A DNA stretch of 64,000 nucleotides from Denticeps clupeoides (lineage: Eukaryota > Chordata > Actinopteri > Clupeiformes > Denticipitidae), in NCBI RefSeq assembly GCF_900700375.1, contig NC_041708.1:3427813-3491812 (forward strand). The letters run 5' to 3'. The stretch's first letter is position 1. Each line of letters starts with the position of its first letter. Below are positions 1-12,066 of this stretch, piece by piece. The notes beneath the pieces were generated by a model, which made no database searches, was not told where the DNA came from, and worked only from the letters and a program-made list of their open reading frames with translations. Made by a program: the position numbers and the translations under genes.

Positions 1-268
1 TGTGTTCCGTAGACAGCTATAGTAAAATCCTCTAATCACAAGAGAGCAAATATCCAAAAATGCTGAATCCTTTTTTATTTTCCTGCACACTAAAAATTAT
101 CAATAAAAAAAAACAATTCGAAACCATATCAGTTGGAATGATTTCAGTGCTGCTGAGCTGGTACTAAGCATTGTATCCCCACCATTTAGCATTCAGTCTA
201 GCTTTAAGCTCAGGTTGAAGAAGATAAAGCTCCACTGCCCCAGAGATGAGCTAAGTTCCGGATCTTTC
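1..268 (+). repeat. Left copy of the tandem unit: 3' flank of an ENDOD1-like exon
   Basis: This stretch aligns closely with 9,966-10,225, which lies directly downstream of the ENDOD1-like exon at 9,290-9,853. It therefore looks like the 3' flank of another copy of that exon lying left of the window (inference). The match stops at a shared GATCTTTC at about 268, where this copy carries an insertion of about 5.6 kb. The match resumes at about 5,838. Confidence 0.7.
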
Positions 269-424
269 GGCTTGGTGGAGATCATGGAGATGATTATGAG
301 AACAAAACGACAGTGGTGGATGAATGGTAGGATATATTTTTTTTCACTGTAGTTAAATCCATGGTGAACAGGTCCAAGCAGGCGTCCAGTAGATGTGTCT
401 GGTTCTGAGAGGAACACAGTTTAG

Positions 425-3400
425 GGGCCAGTGAAAAGCATTCCTATCCAACTATTACCGAGCAGTCGAAGGGAAGAGGACGCAGAATCTGACCAAAAAT
501 TGATCTTTTTGGGCCTGATAGAGGATGGAGAGCATAGGAGAACGTGCTCCCGACCTTTGAGACGAAAACAGCCCACAGTAACTCGAATTCGCAAAGACTT
601 TTGCAAAAAGTAAAAATAAGAAGGGGGCTCAAAGATGGCAAGAATCAAAAGCAAGAAGTAATCTACACAGAGTGAGTTACACGAGAGAGAGACAGAGGCG
701 AACACACCTCGCCTGCTAGCAGCGCTATGGACGACGACGTGCTAATAGACGAAGGAGAACAAGCTAGCAACGCAAGTCTGGAGAACTGAGGGAATTTAGG
801 AAAGATAATGACAGCTAAAGGGGATCCAAGAGGATATAAATAAGACAAATAAGAGAGTGGAAGAGGCGGAGGGAAGGATCGAAGACGCTGAAACTCGAAT
901 ACAAACTAACGAGGAAGCAGTAACTGAGACACTCAAACTGCATATTGAAATGGACGCGAAGCTGACGGATCTGGAGGGACCAGAAGAGAAAATATCAGGA
1001 TATACGGCGTCAAAGAGGGATCGGAAGACGATGCACCATCAATTGTTTTCGTGGAGCGCCAAAACAACCACCAAATGCGGCGCCAAGATCCATCGTTGCC
1101 AAAATGGCCAGTCACAGAACAAAAGAAGAAAAAGGGGCAAACGAAGAGCATCCCGAAGGACCCCAGCCATCCTGTACTGTCACTTTTTATTTTCCTGCCG
1201 TCAGGACAATTCACGATTCAGGAACAGTTTTTACCCCAGCGCCGTCAGGCTATTCAACACATAGTATGCACTGTCACTTAAATTATGCACACTCACTTTA
1301 GGCAACTTAGCCTTCTGTGATTTATTTATTGCTGCTGCACTTTGTCTTCTATGTCTTCTGTGTATCATGTTCTATGATCTGTCTATGTGGGAGAGGTTTT
1401 CAAGTAAGAATTTCATTGTGCTCTGTACGCTGTACTTTGTACATATGACAATAAACTTCAACCTCAAAATATTAAAATTAGCCTGGCAGAAACGTAGGTT
1501 TGAGTATCTCGGTAACAAATCTAACCTGGATCATGATTATGCACCTGAGGTTCAGAGGTTAAATCTGTGTTAAAAGAGAAGAAAATCCATTTCCAGCAAA
1601 GATGAGAGTATTCTATCCGGAGGGGCCGGTGTTATACAGCTCGGTGGAGGAAGCAACTAGCGATCTGGCGAAAAGGGGATTCCCGGTCACGGTCATTAAA
1701 CGCCCGGAGACCATTAAGGAACAAGTCCGACGCCTAACATGGTGCACAACGAGAAAGACCAGGGGTCAGATGAGTAAGGTTCGGACCCGGGTCTACAAGG
1801 ATTCAGACGAAAGGAACAGGAGAAACAACAGGACGTGAAAACTGACATATGGAGAGGACTGACAGTGAGGTGTTTTTCTCCACCTTTTTTTTTTTAATTT
1901 TCTTTCTCTTTTCTTCATTTGCTCTTCCTTTTTTTTTCCCCCCTGAAGAGATAGTTAAAGTGAGACGCATAAGGGGCTTCTTTGTTTTGAAAAGGGGAGG
2001 AAGAAAAAGAGAACAATTAATTTTTTTAATTTCTAAGTTAAATGTGGCATTAGAGATCAATAAAATGGTCGGGTGTTCTATCTGTGCTGTGAAAACAATG
2101 GACAGCAGCCAGACAGCGCATGAAGACCCAGGGTCTTTTTGATGACCCCACAGTTGGAAGTCAACATGTTTTTTCTGTATTCTGTATTTGTTCAAAGACA
2201 ATTCAATATTCTTTTTGCAGCTGTTGTTCAATACAGCTCCAATGATTATATAATGGTTGGTTATGTATGTTCAGGGAGTGTATGGATTGCGCCAGGTTTT
2301 GCAATTAGATTATGGCTAATGGCAAGATAAAAATTACTCATTCTGTGGGATGCCCTAAAGGAGGTCCTGAGAGGGAAAATCATAGCAATATCCTCCTATT
2401 AAAAAAGATGAGAAATTAGAAATTGGGAGAACTACAAAATAAACTAAAAGAATTAGAGAAAAAACATAAAGAGCAAACAGCACAGCCTCTATTGGAGGAA
2501 ATCATGAAAACAAGAAACAAAATTAATAATTTGATTATGAAGGCGGATCCAATTCAATGAAAGTTTTGGCATAGAACACAATTCATAATATCAAAGATCC
2601 AGTGACCAAAATAGCAAAAAATAAACTAAACGAAATTTTAGGAGTCTTTGAAACATTTTATAAGACTCTTTACTCTAAAAAGACAGGAGGCAGCATAACT
2701 GAAATGGATCATTTTTTGGACCCTCTGGAACTACCAGTGTTAGATGAAGAACAGAATAAAATAATGATTGAGGACATAACTGAAAAAGAGCTAAAAATGG
2801 CAATAAGTAAACTCAAATCACCGGGATCAGATGGCTACACAACAGAGTGGTATAAGGAGTTGAAAGAAGAGCTAATACCAGTAATTCTCCCTACTTTGAA
2901 CTGGGCTCTAAAGACAGCACAAACACCACCCAGTTGGAAGGAAAGAATAATATCTGCTATTCCAAAAGAAAATAAAAAGAAATTAGAATGTGAATCATAT
3001 AGACTTATATCGGTTCTCAATATAGACTATAGGCTATTTACATCTATTGTGGCTAGACGATTAGAGAGATTTTTGCCTAATTTGATACATAATGACCAAA
3101 CAGGCTTTATTCGAGAGTGCCAAACGCAAGATAACATACGATGGACACTACAAATTATTAACCACATCCAAAAGAATAAAAAAGCAGCTATGATAAATTA
3201 GTATGCAGAAAAGGCCTTTGACTCAGTGAATTGCAGTTTTCTTTATCGAGTCTTACATAAAATTGGCCTACACGAGATCATAATTAAAACAATACAAGCA
3301 TTATATGATAAGCCCAATGCTAGAATTAAGGTAAATGGCAGTTTGTCTAATAGTATTACATTGGAAAGGGGCACAAGGCAAGGTTGTGCATGTTCACCAC

Positions 3401-5015
3401 TCCTATTTGCATTGTATTTAGAACCGTTAACCCAATATATAAGACAAAACAAAGAAATAATAGGCATAAATATCCAGAATAAAGAGCACAAATTTAGATT
3501 TTTCTGGGTCAACCAACAAATCCCTACCCAAATTAATGCAATCATTTGAATACTTTGGCAGACCATCAGGATACAAATTTAACATGAATAAAACACAACT
3601 GCTTAAATACAATTATAGACCACCAGAAATTAGGAATAAATATGACTTAGCATGGGAAACGGAATATCTTAGATATTTGGGGGCTGTAATACCAAAGGAT
3701 CTCACAGAACTATTTCAATATAATTACTTACCGATACAAAAGAATATTAAAGAGGATATAGAAAGATGGAATTTAATTCCATACTTAAGTTTCAGTTCAA
3801 GAATAGATTACATTAAAATGAACATCCTACCCAAATTACTTTATTTATTTCAAACCCTAACGATGGAAATAGATCAAAAACTATTTAATGAATGGGACAA
3901 AATGTTGTCCAGATATATCTGGCAAGGTAAGAGACCCCAAATCTGATTTAAAACCCTTCAATTGACCAAAGCAAAAAGGGGATGGGGACTTTCTTCCCTC
4001 AGAGATTATTACTGGCACAATTACAGCACAATTGAGACCTATGATATATTGGTGTAACCCATCATACGATACTCAGTGGAAAAAGATTGAAGAGGGTCTG
4101 ACTTCCATCCCCATACAAGCACTTCTAGCCGATAGTAGACTGCAAGAATTCATTAAAAATACGGAAAACACATGGTTAAAGTTGACACTTAAAATATGGA
4201 AAACAGCGATAGCAGAATACAAATTAGAGGAGGATACTGTGGTCCTTAAATGGTGTGCATACGACACACAGTTTGTCCCAAATAAATACGAGATTTAAGG
4301 AATGGACAAATAAAGGAGTAACAGCCTTATGCAAGATAATAAAAGATAATACACTCCGTAGTTTCGAACAAATTAAAGGTAACTCCCCAGCCTGTTGGCG
4401 AAACTGTGGAAATATAAATGCAAATCATTATCATGTTTTTCTGGGTTGTCAGGTTTTTAAAGATTGGAAGGAAATACATAAAGCAATACAAGACATTTTT
4501 GGGACTGCCATTGCAAAGCAAAGTCTCTTTTTTTGGACTCATGCCTGATGGACAAAGAGAGACAAACATTTGTTTAGTATTTTGTTAGTGGCAGGCAAAA
4601 AGGCACTTACAAAAAAATGGCTTTCACAGGAGAGTCCAACATTGACCATGTGGATGGACATCACGATGGATATATAAAGGATGGAGAAATTAACAGCAGA
4701 TTTGAACTATAAGAAGGACTTGTTTGTTTCACATTGGAAGAAATTGATAGACTATATAACACCACACAGGCCGGACTTTGATTTGCTTAACCTGAGACAA
4801 TAAAATGTTGTATACGTAGCAGTAACCACACTTCACTCCCACTCCAGTGTTCAAGTTTTTTGGTTTTCTTACCCTTTTTTTATTTTTTTTTTATTTCAGT
4901 TATATTCTTTATTTCTGGAAAACAGACATTCATGTTGATACTTTGTGATTAATACATAAGACGGATGTACATGTAACAATTGATACAGAATGTTAATAAA
5001 AACTAAATTAAAAAA
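425..5015 (+). mobile_element. L1-like LINE, decayed, with nested insertion
   Basis: This is a non-LTR retrotransposon of the fish L1 group. ORF1 is recognisable as a coiled-coil-like part (about 780-1,050, residues like AEGRIEDAETRIQ) and a C-terminal part (about 1,600-1,790, residues like MRVFYPEGPVLYSS). ORF2 reverse transcriptase runs in pieces from about 2,600 to 4,550, with blocks such as SPGSDGYTTEWYKE, DQTGFIRECQTQDNIRW and RGTRQGCACSPLLFALYLEP. The 3' untranslated part ends in an A-rich stretch near 5,015. It is dead: an in-frame stop lies at 3,199-3,201, the endonuclease domain expected before the reverse transcriptase is missing, and the segment that should carry the catalytic F/YxDD motif (after about 3,490) is deleted. 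ORF1 is interrupted by another retroelement end at about 1,147-1,465. Confidence 0.88.
1147..1465 (+). mobile_element. 5'-truncated LINE 3' end nested in L1 ORF1
   Basis: The block reads CATCCCGAAGGACCCCAG through a CCGTCAGG box and a TTTATTTATTGCTGCTGCAC box to a terminal ACATATGACAATAAACTT. This is the familiar 3' end of a fish non-LTR element. It separates the N-terminal and C-terminal parts of the L1 ORF1, so it inserted later than the L1. The exact family was not determined. Confidence 0.6.
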
Positions 5016-5177
5016 ATTTATCTTTTGTCCACACATTGCTAGTTTTAACACAACTCAACAACACAACATAACTCAAAACAAGTGTCAAGAAAGCAACAGT
5101 CAAAGAATTCAGTGTTCTTCCTCACCACCATCAGTCATCTTCTTGGGTTGTCCCAATATCAATATATGTAAATGTAA

Positions 5178-5840
5178 ATGTCATGGCCAACGCGCCTCCA
5201 GCTCGCCAGAGGGCGCTGGACCAGCCTGGGAGACAACTGCCCGGAAGAGGAAATTAAAGTATAAAAGTGAGGTAACTCCGAGGAGACACGCCCACTCTTT
5301 GAATGAGATTACTCACCAGAGAAGCTAGCTCTCTCACCCACGCCCAAAATACTTTAATCCATGAAATACGACCTTCGCCTGCCCACAACTTCGAGAATTG
5401 CCTGACCCCCTTGAAACCACGAAAGAACCCTGACTGGAACTTCCTGGCCACGACCTCTGTCTGCCCCTGACCTTGAGCCTGCCTGATCCTTCGGCTAAGA
5501 AGTGAATCCATTTACATTTACATTTACAGCATTTATCAGACGCCCTTATCCAGAGCGACTTACAATCAGTAGTTACAGGGACAGTCCCCCTGGAGCAACT
5601 CAGGGTTAAGTGTCTTGCTCAGTAAGTGGGATTCGATCCCGGGTCTTCTGGTTCATAGGCGAGTGTGTTACCCACTAGGCTACTACCACCTCCATGCTCC
5701 CCTGCCTTCCCCCCGACCAGTGCTTCCTTCCCGTCTCTCCCTCACCAACCAAATGCTTCCTCCTACCCATCGCGTCCAATGTCCTCTCCCGGGACAACGG
5801 CTTGTCCCCACACCCATAGTATGTCTGGATGTTTCGTAGT
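5178..5840 (+). mobile_element. Possible solo LTR remnant with a SINE inside
   Basis: A stretch beginning TGTCATGG, with a TATAAAAG box near 5,262 and a C-rich downstream part, resembles long terminal repeats of fish Gypsy-type elements. No internal coding region accompanies it. A SINE lies within it at 5,509-5,690. It occurs only in the left copy of the tandem duplication, so it is younger than that duplication or was lost from the other copy. Assignment is by general resemblance only. Confidence 0.3.
5509..5690 (-). repeat. tRNA-derived SINE, family 1
   Basis: Read on the minus strand this has a tRNA-like head with an A box (TAGCCTAGTGGG) and a B box (here GATCGAATCC; the family form is GGTTCAAATCC). 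A body follows (GAGCAAGACACTTAACCC), then a tail GTCGCTCTGGATAAGGGCG ending in (TAAATG)n. It is the most complete example of the family in the left region. Confidence 0.85.
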
Positions 5841-8800
5841 GGTGCTTTACATTGCCACTATTAATTAATTCTGTATATGAGGCACACTTGATTTAACCTT
5901 CTTGTCGTCCGTTATATTTCAATGTGCATTCATCTTTAAAACAATGTTTTTCATCATCTACTTTCCCATATGCAACTTTCCGCCTTTATTGGCTCAACTG
6001 AGTGAAGTTACTGTCATATTAACTGGCGTAGCCGCGACCATCCAAAATAATGCTAATAATAAAAATGACTTAATCTTGTGAATTTACCAGACTCTCGTGA
6101 AATCCAGATCCAGACCGAGGTCCACCATTTAATGATGGCCACCACAATCCTTTACAGGTCTCTAATGGAGCTCCGCATTGTAGTTTAGTCTAAAAATCAT
6201 TATTCAAGTCTCAACTTTCCCATCTGTTACAGTCTTTAACTCCATCATCCCCCATCTGCTGCCTCATCATTTAAAGGGGGACAGGAAATTGTACACTCCT
6301 GTACCTGTTATAACATTGCACGACTTTAAAGGTGAATGAATGTGTTGCAGTGTAATGGGACCTGGTACTAAAAATCATTGGGTGTGTCTGTGCATGTGTG
6401 TGTATTAACCAACATGTATGGTATGATACAGGCTAATGGTTGGTATGTGTATTTACAAGTATTTAGTTACACAGAGAGGCAGATTCATTAGAATTAATAA
6501 AAAGCTTTATTTTTCCTCAAAATGTCTTACTTAACAAATGAAAAAGTGTAAAGTAGGTTTCCATATACTGCGAGATTTGATGGTAAACAGGCTGTAGTGT
6601 TGCTGGTCAGGTTCTCTACAGCTTGCGGGTCTCAGTTGGCTATTTCAGTGACAGGCAGATGGTTTCTCGTTGGTGTGGTCACATCACAACTGATCCACCC
6701 AGTCCCTGTTTTAAAAAATTTACAAAAAAGATGACTGGTGAGTGAGTGAACCCACATACATACCATCCACATCTTTTATTCATTTACATCAGGATAACCT
6801 GGATAACCTACATAGTGACCACATGGGAAAGGTGAAAATCAGGAAATAAAGCCAAATGTAAGGCAGAGTAAACAGGATGTGTGCTATCATAATAATTTCA
6901 TTATTTTATCCTAATAATTTTGGATATTATAATCATATCATTATTATGTATCTCATACATGTTACTGGACTTACCTATCATGCCCATGCCATTCTTGAAA
7001 AAAAGTTCAATCTTACCATGGCGAGAGATGACGGTTGCAGTGGTCTGTTTCCGGTGGTCTGTTGCTGGTGCTTCACTTATTGTTTGCAGAGTGTGATTGG
7101 ATGCATGTTTCTTTAGCAACAACAGACTGGTGCAGACAGATGGATTTTGCCAATGGGATGAATGGGGAGGGGTGCGGGCAGTATTTAGATTCTTGGGGGG
7201 AAGGGGTAGAGGAGATGGAAACCAAGATACACTTTTTTTTTTTAAATTACTTTATCTTATACAGCTTAATGCTGAGAACGGCCACTCTCACTCTCTTACA
7301 TGAACACATTCTAATTGAGTATCAGAAGAGTGTGGGCTGGAGTTAAAATAACTAAACGAGTTACAAAACGTCCCAATGTTTCCCTTGTAGGAACAACTAG
7401 AGAAACACGTTATGTTTTTGTAAGTTTTCTCAAAATGAAAAAAAAAACATATTTTACCAAGAAATTCAGAAACTTGGTTTAGAATGACGGCTATACCACA
7501 ATTAAATCCAGTGGCTATTGCTCTTAAAATGTTAGGCTGCATTTTTTTTTTTTTCCCAAGAATCTGAAAAAAACATCAAATACAAAATGCATAAAATAAG
7601 CTTAGGCCATTAAACACATTTTATTGCAAACTGAATATTCACAATGGAAACTGTATGATAATACATTTTCAACATAAGTTGTTAAATGTTAATACACATT
7701 ATCTTGCCATCTTAATAAGCATTATGTACCCTAAATGTTAAGCTCTTACCTTTTTAAATCTCCTTGAAAAAGTAATGCACCCTCTCACCGAAGGAAAGAG
7801 TTCTTCACAATTTATATCAACCTTAGACCAATCATTTTAGAGGGGCGGGGTTATTTGTTCCAGTTAAGTCTTGCAAAGGTGTGAAAACTCGATTTTCAGG
7901 TTTACATTTAACCTCATGGTATGATGTAAATAATTGATGACTTTCATATGATCAACACATGCTTTCCTTATCAGCATAAATGGCCTGCAATACTACATTG
8001 AACTGATAAAACATCAAACAATAAACTGAACATGACATGAGTGAACATAACTGTAACTGTTTGTGTGTGTGTGTGTATACATGAGTAAATATTAATCTGA
8101 GCAGCTGACCATTTTGTTCATTATTGGCTGATTCTTCTCTTTTTTTCCTGAACGTGTGTATGTGTAGCTGCACTGTCATAAGTCATATATATAATTTTAC
8201 TTACTATAATCACAACAGACAAGGACGGGAAAAAGTCAAAGAGAGGTGGGGGGAAAGTCAATAGAAGGGGAAGAAGAGAAAAAAATTGAGAAGAAAGAGA
8301 ATGGAGAAGAGAGAATGAGAAGGAGATAATCTATTTCAATACCTGCTAAAAAAGAAGGGAAAAACAGCAGAGAAACCACAGCAACAACCAACATCTGTAT
8401 GAATCATAGTAAATAATAATTTTAAAATGTTATTGAACATGACCATGATTGGAAGTCCAGCTTGTCCTTGCAGCCCAAATGTGGTGTTGGTGTGTTGTAG
8501 GCAAGGTCTGTAAATTAAATGGTGCAAAACTAAAATTTTATTTGTGTGTGTGTGTATACATGACTTTTATACAGGTTTTTATTTACCTCATTAAAGATAT
8601 CAGATACAGGCGTATGCATTAGGTAAAAAAACGTGACAGTGCCGAACTCAGCCAATTATAACCGGTTTAGATTCTTTCTTTCACGTTGTTCTTCCAACAC
8701 GGTTTCATGGAATCATTCAATGTGGGCCGCTCCATTATAAGGAAAACGTCAAAACTGCACATCTCTCACATTCCTTCATTGCTGCCTAATAAGACATGTG

Positions 8801-9085
8801 ACATATAGAATGTTCTTCATGCAGTGAAACAGGTTTGGTGTTTTTCTGAAAGTGAACATTCAGAACTAATGAAAAGTATGTGGTATGTCGGCAACATGGC
8901 TTTAGAATTAAAAGCGAACTTTTTTAATGATTAAAGATGTACAGATAGACTTCAAAGAAATCAATGGAAGATTACATGACCTAAATGCCCACGATCAGGG
9001 TGTGGAAACTGAACGCAACTAAACCCACTTCTTCAGTTCAGGAGCTATGGTCTGGCTGCAGATTCGATCGACCCCTGACCCACAG
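5838..9085. repeat. Left copy of the large tandem duplication, main part
   Basis: This segment aligns along its length with 10,222-14,190. Shared landmarks are the TTAATTCTGTATATGAGGC start, the block at 6,890-6,960 matching 11,550-11,630, the TTTCCGGTGGTCTG block at about 7,050, a block at about 7,620 and a module at 8,000-9,085. No convincing coding exon was found. Short open frames on both strands are interrupted or differ between the two copies. Confidence 0.85.
8585..9085 (+). repeat. Copy P of the four-copy module
   Basis: This part of the tandem unit recurs at 13,690-14,190 (same strand) and inverted at about 15,525-16,040 and 18,005-18,510. The sequence ends at CCCACAGAGTCAT, where the four copies go separate ways. 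Short open frames of about 64 codons seen in three copies are broken in this one, so I do not call a gene. Confidence 0.8.
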
Positions 9086-9097
9086 AGTCATCCATGG

Positions 9098-9235
9098 TGG
9101 CACTGCTCCCCAACACCTCTCATGGCTGCCCACTGCTCACCAAGGGTGACGGTTAAATACAGAGGACACTTTTGTTTGTGTCACCGTCTGCTGCGCTGTT
9201 TTGTGTTTCACAATGACAATGACTTCAATTTCAGG
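9098..9235 (+). repeat. tRNA-derived SINE, family 2, 5'-truncated
   Basis: The body CATGGCTGCCCACTGCTCACC and the following AGAGGACAC...CACAATGACAATGAC tail match the second SINE family seen complete at 47,240 and 53,367. It ends about 55 bases before the splice acceptor of the nuclease exon at 9,290. Confidence 0.75.
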
Positions 9236-9289
9236 TAACATCAGATGAATTGAAATACAGTGCTTGTTTTTTTCATAGTTTTTGTTCAG

Positions 9290-9853
9290 CTGGCTAGTTC
9301 CAGAGCAGATGGGAACATGATTCCATTCCTCAATGGACCCATGGACCAGAACGTTGTGAAGAGCCAGGCAGTGCAGCAGGACTACAAGAACTTCACCCAA
9401 GGCCACCTCAACCCCAACCTGCACCACAGGGACCAGCAGGACAGTGAGGCAACTTTCACTCTCACCAACATGGTTCCTCAGCGTGAAGACTTCAACAACG
9501 GGACCTGGAACGTCCAGGAGGAGACAGTTAAAAAGATTTTAATCAAATACTGCAAGGGCCCAGCCTACATCATCACAGGGATCATTCCTTATAAGACAGA
9601 ACGGTGGATTGAGAATCGAGTGGCCATTCCAGAGTCGTCAGCGTACTGCTGCCCCGACTACAGCAGTAAAGAATCCAATAAATTTCCAACATTTGCTGCC
9701 ATCGGGCGCAACGATAATAAAAGCACCGTAGCGATCGTACCAGTGGACAAGTCCAAAAAAGGGTACAACGTGAGAACCATGCCTCTGGTTGAGCTGGAGG
9801 ACCATCTCACACAGAGATTTGGGACGGAGGTCAGGCTGTTCAAAAATCAGTGA
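9290..9853 (+). pseudogene. ENDOD1-like secreted nuclease, last exon only
   Basis: An open exon of 187 codons follows a good splice acceptor (TTTGTTCAG at 9,281-9,289) and ends in TGA. It matches the second exon of the complete ENDOD1-like gene at 40,234-41,937 almost throughout: LASSRADGNM at the start, the GHLNPNLHH box with the conserved histidine, TLTNMVPQ with the likely metal-binding asparagine, then AYIITGIIPY and FPTFAAIGRND. The residues before GH are TQ rather than the classical DR of DNA/RNA non-specific endonucleases. The frame is undamaged, but no first exon with signal peptide was found between 1 and 9,290. It is therefore either an orphan exon left by duplication or the end of a gene whose first exon lies outside the window. 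Relative to the 41 kb copy it lacks about ten residues before FPTFAAIG. Confidence 0.8.
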
Positions 9854-10608
9854 TTTCAGTTATCGACGGCAAAAAAAGTAGAAAAAAATTAGAAAGAGTC
9901 CAGTGGATTCCTGATTCCTGTTTTATTAGCACCTATAGTGATGATTGCACTGATAGTTTGGTTGTGTTAACAGCTATTGTAAAATCCTCTAATCACAAGA
10001 GAGCAAATATCCAAAAAACGCTGAATGCTTTTCTTCTTTTCCTGCACACTAAAAATGATCAATTAAAAAAAACTATCCGAAACCATATCAGTTGGAATGA
10101 TTAGCTGATTTCAGGGCTGCAGCGCTGGTACTAAGCATTGTATCACCACCATTTAGCATTTAGTCTAGCTTTACGCTTAGGTTTAAGAAAATAATGCTCC
10201 ACTGCCGCAGAAGTTCCGGATCTTTCATTGCCGCTATGAATTAATTCTGTATATGAGGCACACTTGATTTAACCTTCTTGTCGTCCGTTATATTTCTCTG
10301 TCCATTCATCTTTAAAACAATGATTTTCATAATCTACTTTCCCATATGCGACTTTCCGCCTTTATTGGCTCAACTAAGTGAAGTTACTGTCATATTACTG
10401 TCCAAAATAATGCTCCATAAAAATGACTTAATCTAGGTGAATTTACTAGACTGGTCACAGGTCCAGATCCAGACCGAGGTCCACCATTTAATGATGGCCA
10501 CCATAATCCTTTACAGGTCTTTAATGGAGCTCCACATTGTAATTTAGTCGAAAAATCATTATTGAAGTCTCAACGTTCCCATCTGTTACAGTCTTTAACT
10601 CCATCATC

Positions 10609-10777
10609 CATTTACATTTACATTTACAGCATTTATCAGATGCCCATATCCAGAGCGACTTACAATCAGTATTTACAGGGACAGTCCCCCCCCCGGAGCA
10701 ACTTAGGGTTAAGTGGGATTTGAACCTGGGTCTTCTGGTTCATAGGCAGGTGTTTTACCCACTAGGCTACTACCACC
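10609..10777 (-). repeat. tRNA-derived SINE, family 1
   Basis: This has the same organisation as the copy at 5,509. It is absent from the corresponding site in the left duplicate (about 6,245-6,255). Its flanks repeat an imperfect CCATCATCC, compatible with a target-site duplication. The insertion therefore happened after the tandem duplication. Confidence 0.85.
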
Positions 10778-10886
10778 CCATTATCATCCCCCATCTGCTG
10801 GCTCATCATTGCACGGTTTTTAAAAGTGAATGAATGTATTGCAGTGTAATGGGAGCTGGTAGTAAAAATCATTTGGTGTGTCTGTT

Positions 10887-10937
<51 letters not shown>

Positions 10938-11146
10938 TAACCAACATGTATGGTATGATACAGGCTAATGGTTGGCATGTGTATTTACAAGTATTTAGTT
11001 ACACAGAAAGGCAGATTCATTAGAAGTAATAAAAATTTTATTTTTCCTCAAAAGATTTTTTCCTCAAAATGTCTTACTTAACAAACAGTGTAAAGTAGGT
11101 TTCCATATCCTGTGAGATTTGATGATAAACATGCTCCAGGTAATCT

Positions 11147-11190
11147 CCAGGTAACATCAGATGAATTGAAATACAGTGCTTGTTTTTTTC
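11147..11190 (+). repeat. Displaced copy of the intron end of the nuclease exon
   Basis: AGGTAACATCAGATGAATTG and the bases after it match 9,234-9,276, the end of the intron just before the nuclease exon. Here they sit between two copies of a TTTTCCTCAAAATGTCTTAC block (about 11,060 and 11,230). No nuclease exon follows. Confidence 0.7.
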
Positions 11191-11697
11191 AGAGTAATAA
11201 AAAGTTTTATTTTCCTCAAAAGATTTTTTCCTCAAAATGTCTTACTTAACAAATGAAACACTGTAAAGTATGTTTCCATATACTGCGAGATTTGATGATA
11301 AACAGGCTGTAGTGTTGCTGGTCATCGTGCTGGTCTCCGTTGGCTATTTCAGTGTTGTCACATCACAACTGACCAAGTCCCTGTTTTAAAAAATTAACAA
11401 AAAAGATGACTGGTGAGTGAGTGAACCCACATCCATGTCTTTTATTCATTTACAATCAGGATAACCTGGATAACCTACATAGTGACCACATGGGGAAGGT
11501 GGAAATCAGGAAATAAAGCCAAATGTAAGGCAGCGCAAAAAGGATGTGTGCTATCATAATAATTTCATTATTTTATCCTAATAATTTTGGATATTATAAT
11601 CATATCATTATTATGTATCTCATACATGTTACTGGACTTACCTATCATGGCCATGGCATTCTTTAAAAAAATCTTACCATGACGAGAGATGACGATT

Positions 11698-11800
11698 GCA
11701 GTGGTCTGTTTCCGGTGGTCTGTTGCTGGTGGTCTGTTTCCGGTGGTCTGTTGCTGGTGGTCTGTTTCCGGTGGTCTGTTGCTGGTGGTCTGTTTCCGGT
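11698..11800. repeat. 14-base minisatellite
   Basis: GTGGTCTGTTTCCG alternates with GTGGTCTGTTGCTG, about seven units in all. The matching site in the left duplicate (7,038-7,068) has about two units, so the array grew after duplication. Confidence 0.85.
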
Positions 11801-11982
11801 GCTTCACTTATTGTTTGCAGAGTGTGATTGGATGCATGTTTCTTTAGCAACAGACTGGTGCAGACAGATGGATTTTTCCAATGGGATGAACAGGGAGGGG
11901 TGCGGGCAGGATTTAGGTTCTTGGGGGGAGGGGTAGATGTTTTTTTTTTTAATTACTTTATCTTATAAAGCATAATGCTGAG

Positions 11983-12066
11983 GGTGGTAGTAGTAGCCTA
12001 TCCCATTGTGTCCCTTAGCAAGAATGCAAGAGCATTCTGGATAAGGGTGTCTGAATGCTGTAAATG
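11983..12066 (+). repeat. Degenerate SINE family 1 relic
   Basis: GGTGGTAGTAGTAGCCTA followed by CATTCTGGATAAGGGTGTC and an AAATGTAAAT tail is a shortened family 1 SINE in forward orientation. It is absent from the left duplicate. Confidence 0.6.

Noticed and set aside
7288-7542. Minus-strand frame partly alike in both tandem copies (also 12,081-12,380)
   Set aside because: The copies differ in frame-relevant places and no domain is recognised; the similarity follows from duplication.
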